DNA from: Limisphaerales bacterium
GTDB taxonomy: Bacteria > Verrucomicrobiota > Verrucomicrobiia > Limisphaerales > PALSA-1396
NCBI GenBank assembly: GCA_003140275.1
Contig: PLJQ01000164.1
Location: 1-19,229, forward strand
Reading direction: 5' to 3'
DNA length: 19,229 nt
In this document: in pieces, positions 10,928-17,427 of the stretch
Layout of the letters: the number at the start of each line of letters is the position of its first letter
Position numbering within the stretch: the first letter of the stretch is position 1
The notes under the pieces: generated by a model
Seen by the model: the letters and a program-made list of their open reading frames with translations, nothing else
Database searches by the model: none
What the model was told of the DNA's origin: nothing
Made by a program: the position numbers and the translations under genes

Positions 10928-11347
10928 CGGAAATAGTTACCAGCGGCTTGAACGCGTGGCAAGGCGCGCATGAATCAAGCGCAAACTTGGAATATTCCGT
11001 TTGACCGAATCGCAACCGGATCCGCAAGCAGCATTCGAAACCACTTTTCCAACTCCTCCCAAGCGTGCCGCGTGATTTGCATTGAACCGGACGCAGCGCT
11101 TTCCGACAGTGGGAGAAATCTATGGGCGCACAATGGAAACCGGCCAGACGAGAAGCCACGACGACATGCGTCGCGACTATGCAGTGACGAAATAGTTGGT
11201 GGGGACGACTTCCACGCGGTACCTGATTTTAGCCCGGCGGCCAGATGCCAGAAAAACCCTCGCAAACCAGACTTGGCCAAATTTCGAACCCGAAGCATAA
11301 TTGAAAACGCGCGTAACCGAAATGTGTCGAAAATAGTCCTCACCTTT
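10928..11347. other. 420-bp intergenic stretch with possible gene remnants
   Basis: No convincing complete gene lies here. On the minus strand a short frame around 10975-11080 reads MQITRHAWEELEKWFRMLL before a stop, and a second frame next to it carries CAPCHAFKPLVTISDD. These look like shards of coding sequence rather than an intact gene. The stretch must also hold the promoter for the PQQ-like gene starting at 11348; no sigma70-like pair with good spacing was convincing. Confidence 0.4.
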
Positions 11348-12721
11348 ATGAAATCAACATCCTTATGGGTCAGTGTCGTTGTCCTGCTGCTTGCTCAGTT
11401 TGTGCGTGCAGCCAATGCACCATCGGACGCCAAACAATTCTGGCCGCAGTGGCGCGGACCGCTCGCGACCGGTGTTGCGCCCAACGCCGACCCGCCGCTG
11501 GAATGGAGCGAAACCAAGAACGTAAAATGGAAAGTGAAAATCCCCGGTTCCGGTGATTCCACCCCCATCGTATGGGATAACCGCGTTTTCATCTTGACCG
11601 CCGTGCCCGGCGAAAAAAAGGCCGATGCGAAACCTGCCGAGCCTTCATCCGCCGCCGAAAATTCGAATCCCGGCCAGGAGCCGCGCCGCAGAGGCGGTTT
11701 CGGTCGCGCCGAGAAGCCTACCGCGTCGTATCAGTTCACGGTTCTTTGTCTCGACCGCAACACCGGAAAAATACTCTGGCAAAAAGTTGCCCGCGAGGAA
11801 GTCCCGCATGAAGGTCATCAACAGAACAATACATTTGCTTCCGCTTCGCCCGTCACGGACGGCCAGCTTGTTTTCGCCTTTTTCGGCTCGCGGGGTCTTC
11901 ACTGCTACGACATGGACGGCAATTTGAAATGGCAAAAGGACTTCGGGCCGATGCGGACGAAAAACGGTTTCGGCGAAGGCGCTTCGCCCGCGCTTTACGG
12001 CGACAGGGTCATTGTCAACTGGGATCATGAAGGTGAGGATTTCATAACGGCGCTCGACAAACGCACCGGCAAGGAACTTTGGCGCACGCCGCGCGACGAA
12101 TCGACCGGCTGGTCAACGCCATTGGTGGTCGAACAGAATGGCAAGCGGCAGGTTGTCGTCAATGCCACCGGCAAAGTGCGTAGTTACGACCTGGCCACCG
12201 GCAAGCAACTTTGGGAATGCGGCGGCCAGACCATCAACGCGATTCCGAGTCCGGTCGCCGACGCCGACACCGTTTATGTGACCAGCGGCTTTCGCGGCAG
12301 CGCGCTGTTCGCCTTCCGACTCGACCGCACCGGTGACATTGCCGGCACCGATGCCATTCGCTGGAGTCACAACGGAAACACACCCTACGTGCCGTCGCCT
12401 TTGCTGGTGGACGGTTTGCTATACTTCGTGGCGAACAACGACGCCAAACTCTCCTGCTTCGACGCGAAGACGGGCAACGCCAACTTTGAAGGCGAGCGAC
12501 TGGAAGGCGTCTTCGGCATCTACGCTTCACCGGTGGCGGCGAAGGACTGCGTGTACGTGCTCGGTCGCGAAGGCACCTGCCTCGTGTTGAAGAAAGGCCC
12601 GAAACTCGAAGTCCTTGTCACCAACAAGCTCGACGACAAGACCGATGCGTCATTGGCGCTCGTCGGGAAGGAACTCTTCGTCCGTGGCCAGCAGTATCTC
12701 TATTGCATCGCGGAGAAGTAA
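11348..12721 (+). CDS. Secreted PQQ-like beta-propeller repeat protein
   Basis: A 457-residue protein. The start ATG at 11348 is chosen because a clear Sec signal peptide follows (MKSTSLWVSVVVLLLAQFVRA, cleavage near VRA-AN); the frame is open upstream to 10970 but that part is not protein-like. After FWPQWRGP, a hallmark of exported PQQ-like proteins in PVC bacteria, blades recur with the pattern LDxxTGKxLW (LCLDRNTGKILWQ, ALDKRTGKELWR, SYDLATGKQLWE, CFDAKTGNANF). A disordered Lys/Pro/Arg-rich insert spans about 80-115. The fold is an eight-bladed propeller as in BamB and quinoprotein dehydrogenases. Catalytic residues of true PQQ enzymes are not evident, so it may be structural or scaffold-like. 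It lies 89 bp upstream of the PVC dehydrogenase gene and may be co-transcribed. Confidence 0.92.
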   Translation: MKSTSLWVSVVVLLLAQFVRAANAPSDAKQFWPQWRGPLATGVAPNADPPLEWSETKNVKWKVKIPGSGDSTPIVWDNRVFILTAVPGEKKADAKPAEPSSAAENSNPGQEPRRRGGFGRAEKPTASYQFTVLCLDRNTGKILWQKVAREEVPHEGHQQNNTFASASPVTDGQLVFAFFGSRGLHCYDMDGNLKWQKDFGPMRTKNGFGEGASPALYGDRVIVNWDHEGEDFITALDKRTGKELWRTPRDESTGWSTPLVVEQNGKRQVVVNATGKVRSYDLATGKQLWECGGQTINAIPSPVADADTVYVTSGFRGSALFAFRLDRTGDIAGTDAIRWSHNGNTPYVPSPLLVDGLLYFVANNDAKLSCFDAKTGNANFEGERLEGVFGIYASPVAAKDCVYVLGREGTCLVLKKGPKLEVLVTNKLDDKTDASLALVGKELFVRGQQYLYCIAEK

Positions 12722-12810
12722 ATGAGCGATCGCCTTCGCACCAGGCAACCCCGAACCGCGCAAAAAATTTCTATTCAAGGCCGGCATTTTGGACAATGCT
12801 TCCACCCTTT

Positions 12811-15459
12811 ATGAAATCATTTGCCCTATTGCCTTGCCTTGTGTTGTCCCTAGCCTCGTTCATGCCGGTTCGGTCATCCGCCGCACCGCTCGAACTCAAG
12901 CAGGGTGACCACATTTGCATCATCGGCAACACGCTGGCAGACCGGATGCAGCATGACGGCTGGCTGGAGACGCTCATCGTCGCAAAATTTCCCAAGCATG
13001 ATCTCGTCTTTCGCAATCTCGCCGTGGCGGGGGATGAAGTCGCCTTCCGTCATCGCTCGGAGAACTTCGGCTCGCCGGACGATTGGCTGACCAAGACCAA
13101 GGCGGACGTGATCTTCGCCTTCTTCGGCTTCAATGAATCCTTCAAAGGCGAAGCGGGCCTGGACAAATTCAAGCACGACCTCGAAAAATCCCTCCAGGAC
13201 ACCAAGGCGAAGAACTACAGTGGCAAAGGGTCGCCGCGCATCGTTCTTTTTTCACCGATCGCCAACGAAAAGCTTAACGACCCGAACCTGCCCGACCCGA
13301 CCGCAAACAACACCAACTTAAAGAAATACACCGTGGCCATGTCCGAGGTTGCCAAGGCCAACGACGTGCCGTTTGTGGACCTCTTTAGCGTGTCGCAGCA
13401 GCTCTACGCGCAAGCGGCTAAACCGGGGCAGGCGCTCACCTTCAACACGCTTCATCTTACCGAAGCTGGCAACAAGGCGCTGGCGCCGGAAATTTTCCAC
13501 GCGCTCTTCAACGAGAAGCCGCCGACGGGTAATCTCGAAAAACTCCGTGCCGCGATCAACGAGAAGAATGCCGAATGGCACGCCCGCTACCGCACGGTGG
13601 ATGGTTACAACGTCTATGGCGGCCGTTCCAAGCTGGAATTCCCGGTGGCAGGCAAAGACTCGCCAAAAATCACTAACTTCGATGTGATGCAGGACGAAAT
13701 GACGCAGCGTGACGTGAAAACAGCCCACCGTGACCTGCGCGTCTGGGCCGTGGCCAAAGGCGGCGATCTCAGGGTGGACGACTCGAATCTGCCGCCCGTA
13801 AAGAAACTTCAATCGAACAAGCCCGACATCGCGCCGTTTTTGAGCGGCGAAGAGGCCATCAAGCACATGACCGTGCCGAAAGGTTGCAAGGTGACTCTTT
13901 TCGCCAGCGAAGAAAAATTCCCCGAGCTTGTCAGTCCGGTGCAAATGGCATTCGACACGAAGGGCCGCCTCTGGGTCGCCGCCTGGCCGAGCTACCCGGA
14001 ACGCACGCCGACGAGCACGGTGGGCGACAAGCTGCTCGTCTTCGAGGACAAGAACGGCGACGGCAGGGCGGACAAGGTTACGACTTACCTCGACAACCTG
14101 AACTGTCCAACCGGTTTCCAGTTTTACAAAGATGGTGTGCTCGTCATGCAAGCGCCCGACCTTTGGTTCGTGCGCGACACGAACGGCGATGGCAAGGCCG
14201 ACTGGAAAGAGCGCGTGCTGATGGGCATGGACTCCGCCGATTCGCATCACACAGCCAACTCCATGGTGCTTGACCCCGGCGGCGCGACGTATCTGAGCGA
14301 CGGCGTCTTCCATCGCACCCAGGTGGAGACCGCGATTGGACCGATTCGTAACGACGACGCTGCCATTTACCGATTCGAGCCGCGCACCTACAAGTTCGAA
14401 CGTTATGTTCCCTACGGTTTCGCCAATCCGCACGGACGCGTGTTTGACTATTGGGGCAACGACATCATCACCGACGCGACCGGCAACGCGAACTACTTCG
14501 CCCCCGCCTTCAGCGGCCACCTCGACTACCCGGCAAAGCACAAAGGCCTCCAGGAGTTCTGGAAGCGGCCGTCGCGGCCGTGCGCCGGTACCACCATCAT
14601 TTCCAGTCGGCATTTCCCGGAGGAGTTTCAGGGAAATTTCCTGAACTGCAACGTCATTGGCTTCCAGGGAATTTTCCGCGTCAAGGTGACCGAGGATGGC
14701 TCGGGTCTCAAGGGTGAGACGATCGAAGACCTGGTCAAAGGCGACAACGACAAAATCCCCAACTTCCGTCCCTCCGCGGTCAGCGTCGCGCCAGACGGCT
14801 CGATTTACTTCTGCGACTGGGCGAAGGAGTTGATCGGCCACATGCAACACCACATCCGCGATCCGCACCGCGACAAATCCCACGGCCGCATCTACCGCAT
14901 GACCTACGAGGGCCGCCCGTTGCTCAAGCCGGCGAAGATTGACGGTCAACCCATCGAGAAACTGCTCGACCTCCTCAAGGAGCCGGAAAACGACGTGCGC
15001 ACGCGCGCGAAAATCGAGCTGGGTAAACACGACAGCACCAAAGTCATTGCCGCGCTAAATAAATGGACCGCAAAACTCGACAAGAAGGACAAGACGTACG
15101 AACACCACCTGACCGAGGCGCTCTGGGTACACCAATGGCACAACGTTATGAACGAAGAATTACTCAAGCGGATGCTCCGCTCACCCGACTATCACGCTCG
15201 CGCCGCCGCGACGCGCGTGCTCTGTTACTGGCGTGACCGCGTACACGAGCCGCTCGCGTTGCTCGAAGTCCAGGCCAAGGACGAAAGCCCGCGCGTCCGC
15301 CTCGAAGCCGTGCGCGCGTGCAGCTTCTTCAAGACCGCCAAGGCAGCGGAAGTTGCGCTGACCGTGCTCGACAAGGAAGCCGATCCAAACAAGCCGGATT
15401 ACTACATCAAGTATTGCCTCGACGAGACCATGAAGGCGCTGGACAAATATACGAAGTAG
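12811..15459 (+). CDS. PVC-type membrane dehydrogenase with SGNH-like N-domain and HEAT repeats, lacking the heme domain
   Basis: An 882-residue protein from the ATG at 12811, before a Sec signal peptide (MKSFALLPCLVLSLASF). An alternative ATG at 12796 adds five residues. Residues 30-235 are SGNH/GDSL-like (CIIGNTLADRMQHDGWLE, NLAVAGDE, FGFNES with N108, LHLTEAGN with H215), but the nucleophile block reads GNT instead of GDS. Residues ~343-705 are the PVC dehydrogenase beta-propeller domain (PKGCKVTLFASE; FEDKNGDGRADKVTTY and DTNGDGKADWKER calcium-loop-like repeats; NFRPSAVSVAPDGSIYFCDW). Residues ~715-882 are HEAT repeats. In many relatives the chain continues into more HEAT, a cupredoxin and a CxxCH heme domain; here it ends at TAG. 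Those domains sit in the gene at 17428. Probably periplasmic; its substrate is unknown. Confidence 0.93.
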   Translation: MKSFALLPCLVLSLASFMPVRSSAAPLELKQGDHICIIGNTLADRMQHDGWLETLIVAKFPKHDLVFRNLAVAGDEVAFRHRSENFGSPDDWLTKTKADVIFAFFGFNESFKGEAGLDKFKHDLEKSLQDTKAKNYSGKGSPRIVLFSPIANEKLNDPNLPDPTANNTNLKKYTVAMSEVAKANDVPFVDLFSVSQQLYAQAAKPGQALTFNTLHLTEAGNKALAPEIFHALFNEKPPTGNLEKLRAAINEKNAEWHARYRTVDGYNVYGGRSKLEFPVAGKDSPKITNFDVMQDEMTQRDVKTAHRDLRVWAVAKGGDLRVDDSNLPPVKKLQSNKPDIAPFLSGEEAIKHMTVPKGCKVTLFASEEKFPELVSPVQMAFDTKGRLWVAAWPSYPERTPTSTVGDKLLVFEDKNGDGRADKVTTYLDNLNCPTGFQFYKDGVLVMQAPDLWFVRDTNGDGKADWKERVLMGMDSADSHHTANSMVLDPGGATYLSDGVFHRTQVETAIGPIRNDDAAIYRFEPRTYKFERYVPYGFANPHGRVFDYWGNDIITDATGNANYFAPAFSGHLDYPAKHKGLQEFWKRPSRPCAGTTIISSRHFPEEFQGNFLNCNVIGFQGIFRVKVTEDGSGLKGETIEDLVKGDNDKIPNFRPSAVSVAPDGSIYFCDWAKELIGHMQHHIRDPHRDKSHGRIYRMTYEGRPLLKPAKIDGQPIEKLLDLLKEPENDVRTRAKIELGKHDSTKVIAALNKWTAKLDKKDKTYEHHLTEALWVHQWHNVMNEELLKRMLRSPDYHARAAATRVLCYWRDRVHEPLALLEVQAKDESPRVRLEAVRACSFFKTAKAAEVALTVLDKEADPNKPDYYIKYCLDETMKALDKYTK

Positions 15460-15475
15460 TCACAGCCCGTCATCG
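15457..15475 (+). repeat. Left copy of imperfect direct repeat flanking the DUF5131/TcmP cassette
   Basis: TAGTCAC (15457-15463), six other bases, then TCATCG (15470-15475). The TAG is the stop codon of the PVC dehydrogenase. The same two words, separated by three bases, recur at 17380-17395 around the stop of tcmP. The pair brackets the lower-GC cassette and could be an insertion-generated duplication or an attachment-type sequence. Confidence 0.45.
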
Positions 15476-15485
15476 TTTTTGCAAA

Positions 15486-15549
15486 CGACTGGCCGGCAAA
15501 TCCAGTCGCACGAATTTCAGTGAGACGGAGAACGGTTTTCTTTCTCCGT
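15486..15549 (+). terminator. Two tandem hairpins upstream of the DUF5131 gene
   Basis: CGACTGG (15486-15492) pairs with CCAGTCG (15502-15508) over a 9-nt loop. ACGGAGAA (15525-15532) pairs with TTCTCCGT (15542-15549), also over a 9-nt loop. No long T-run follows, so a classical intrinsic terminator is uncertain. They may end transcripts from the PVC dehydrogenase, insulate the cassette, or form a structured leader for the DUF5131 mRNA. Stems are perfect as read. Confidence 0.45.
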
Positions 15550-15643
15550 AGCGAGAGGGTGTCAATGCAATAATTCGACTGTGAATTTGGCGCTAAAAAA
15601 ACTTCTGATTTTGCAATGGAGATGCAATCCTTCGCTTTGAGCA

Positions 15644-16495
15644 ATGGGTAAAAACTCTTCAATTGAATGGACCGACCACACGTTCAATCCGTGGTGGGGC
15701 TGCGCGCATGTGTCGCCCGGTTGCGAGAACTGTTACGCCGAAGCTTGGGCGAAGCGTGTTGGCGAGAAAGTTTGGGGTGCAAAACAAGACCGCCGCTTTT
15801 TCACGGGAAAACATTGGAATGAACCCCTGAAATGGAACGCGGATGCTGAGTCTGGAAAATGTCGTAAGCGCGTGTTCTGCGCATCCATGGCGGACGTTTT
15901 TGAACTAAGGAGCGACCTTGACGAATGGCGAGAGAAACTGTGGGGACTGATTGATGAAACTCCCTCGCTTGACTGGCTTCTGCTAACAAAACGACCACAA
16001 AACATCGGGAAGAAAGTTCCATGGACGAAGGACTGGCCCAACAATGTTTGGCTCGGCACAACGGTTGAGGATCAAAAACGTGCAGACGATCGGCTGCCAA
16101 TTTTACTTCAGTTTCCGGCAAAGCATCGCTTCCTTTCTTGCGAACCACTTCTCGGCCGGGTTGATTTAAGTGCCTGGACTCGTCATCGGCCAAAGAAATT
16201 ACATGGGATTGACTGGGTCATCGCTGGTGGCGAAAGCGGCACAAATGCGCGCGCAATGCTGCCAGGATGGGCAAGAAAATTGCGTGACGAATGTCAACAA
16301 TCGGGAATCCCATTTCATTTCAAGCAATGGGGACATTGGACCCCAGTAGCGGCGCCTCGAAACGAGAAATCCACGATTCATAAATTTTGGGATGAAGTAA
16401 TGGGTATGGAAATTTTCATGGAAGCAAAGGGGAAAAAGATTTCCGGTCGCCGCTTGGATGGGGCAATATGGGACGAACTTCCGGCAACTGCGTGA
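15644..16495 (+). CDS. DUF5131 / phage Gp37-Gp68 family three-cysteine protein
   Basis: A 283-residue protein. It opens with the family signature SIEWTDHTFNPWWGC, then C20-x6-C27-x2-C30 (GCAHVSPGCENCYAE), the three-Cys motif that resembles a radical SAM cluster site with wider first spacing. Other family blocks are RRFFTGKHWNEPLKW, RVFCASMADVFE, DWLLLTKRPQNI, NVWLGTTVEDQKRADDRLP, FLSCEPLLG, DWVIAGGESG and GIPFHFKQWG. Members occur in phages, plasmids and genomic islands, often with TcmP. A metal- or SAM-dependent modification activity is plausible from the cysteines but no reaction is established. The next gene overlaps its last 28 nt. The start has no clear ribosome binding site. Lower G+C than the flanking genes suggests horizontal transfer. 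Confidence 0.93.
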   Translation: MGKNSSIEWTDHTFNPWWGCAHVSPGCENCYAEAWAKRVGEKVWGAKQDRRFFTGKHWNEPLKWNADAESGKCRKRVFCASMADVFELRSDLDEWREKLWGLIDETPSLDWLLLTKRPQNIGKKVPWTKDWPNNVWLGTTVEDQKRADDRLPILLQFPAKHRFLSCEPLLGRVDLSAWTRHRPKKLHGIDWVIAGGESGTNARAMLPGWARKLRDECQQSGIPFHFKQWGHWTPVAAPRNEKSTIHKFWDEVMGMEIFMEAKGKKISGRRLDGAIWDELPATA

Positions 16496-17382
16496 GTGAC
16501 GAGAAATTTTTATTTGAACTTCCGCCAGCAGACTTGAAGGTCGCGGAAAAGAAATTCAAGGAACGAAATCCAATTTGGACCGGATGTAAGGCTAAACTCA
16601 TTGAACGTTACCTTTTCTACTTTGTTCAAATCACATATCACGGAACTTATATTGATGCTTTCGCGGGGCCGCAGGAAACCGACAAACATGAAATGTGGTC
16701 TGCGAAACTCGTGATGGAAAGTGTTCCACGCTGGTTAAAAAACTTCTTCCTTTTTGAACTCAAAGAATCACAGGTAGAGCATATCCGGAAGATGCGTGCC
16801 AGTCAGCCGCCTCCCAATAAGCAGAAGAGAGAGCCAAAGCGAAGAATTGAGATTTATCATGGGGACTGCAATCAAAAGATCAATCAGATGCTTGCAGAAA
16901 ATCCCATACGAGATAAAGAAGCCACATTCTGCCTGCTTGATCAAAGAACATTTGAATGTGATTGGGCATCCGTCATGGCCGTTGCGACCCACAAGAAAGG
17001 GGGAAACAAAATTGAGCTTTTCTATTTCTTCCCCGAAGGCTGGATTAATCGAAGCGTTGCAGCATTGAAGATTGGCAAAGAGAAAAAACTCCAAAAATGG
17101 TGGGGTAATTCAGGTTGGCCAGAACTGATGAAAAAACAAGGAGCCGTCCGTGGCCAATACGTCTGTGATCGATTCAAATCCGAATTGAAATACAAACACG
17201 CTTATGCGTTTCCTATTTACGAGAAAAAAGACGAAGGCGGCAGAGTTATGTATTACATGATTCACGCATCAGACCATGATGATGCACCGGGATTGATGTC
17301 GCGGGCGTATGGAAAGGCTCTCGATATTAAGGAGACGGGCAAGCAGTTAGAATTTCTCAAGGATTCTTCACTCAAGATTTAG
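16468..17382 (+). CDS. tcmP: Three-Cys-motif partner protein TcmP (SAM-methyltransferase-like)
   Basis: A 304-residue protein whose ATG at 16468 lies inside the end of the DUF5131 gene in another frame; the 28-nt overlap implies coupled translation. Family features are WTGCKAKLIERYLFYFVQITYHGTYIDAFAGPQ (in pieces: K/L-rich helix, then YIDAFAGPQ at 61-69, matching SAM-binding motif I), FFLFELKE (93-100), IEIYHGDCN (128-135), and LLDQRTFECDW (156-166), where related proteins usually carry DPFG or similar. TcmP is named for its regular pairing with DUF5131 three-Cys proteins. A nucleic-acid-modifying or defence role is suggested by context only. The four 60-base lines I counted here or nearby average about 42% G+C, against 58% and 68% in two lines of the preceding PVC gene. 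Confidence 0.88.
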   Translation: MGRTSGNCVSDEKFLFELPPADLKVAEKKFKERNPIWTGCKAKLIERYLFYFVQITYHGTYIDAFAGPQETDKHEMWSAKLVMESVPRWLKNFFLFELKESQVEHIRKMRASQPPPNKQKREPKRRIEIYHGDCNQKINQMLAENPIRDKEATFCLLDQRTFECDWASVMAVATHKKGGNKIELFYFFPEGWINRSVAALKIGKEKKLQKWWGNSGWPELMKKQGAVRGQYVCDRFKSELKYKHAYAFPIYEKKDEGGRVMYYMIHASDHDDAPGLMSRAYGKALDIKETGKQLEFLKDSSLKI

Positions 17383-17395
17383 TCACGCTTCATCG
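17380..17395 (+). repeat. Right copy of imperfect direct repeat flanking the cassette
   Basis: TAGTCAC (17380-17386), three bases, then TCATCG (17390-17395). The TAG is the tcmP stop codon. It matches the left copy at 15457-15475 except for a 3-nt length difference in the middle. Deleting the DNA between the copies would place the HEAT-azurin-cytochrome gene about 45 nt after the PVC dehydrogenase stop. Confidence 0.45.
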
Positions 17396-17427
17396 CAATC
17401 TGCTCGTCCAAAATCTCCTTCATTGAC

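Noticed and set aside
10975..11343. 122-codon open frame on the minus strand as a gene divergent from the PQQ-like gene
   Set aside because: Most of it is rich in R, S, W and C without a recognisable pattern; only a short internal part looks protein-like, so it is described as possible remnant sequence.
10970..11347. N-terminal extension of the PQQ-like gene by 126 codons
   Set aside because: The extended part is not protein-like, and a textbook signal peptide begins exactly at the ATG at 11348.
12703..12810. N-terminal extension of the PVC dehydrogenase overlapping the PQQ-like gene
   Set aside because: A Sec signal peptide begins at the ATG at 12811; an upstream start would bury it behind a basic, non-conserved stretch.
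13318..15030. 570-codon open frame on the minus strand
   Set aside because: It is fully antisense to the PVC dehydrogenase and reflects codon bias of that gene rather than a real protein.
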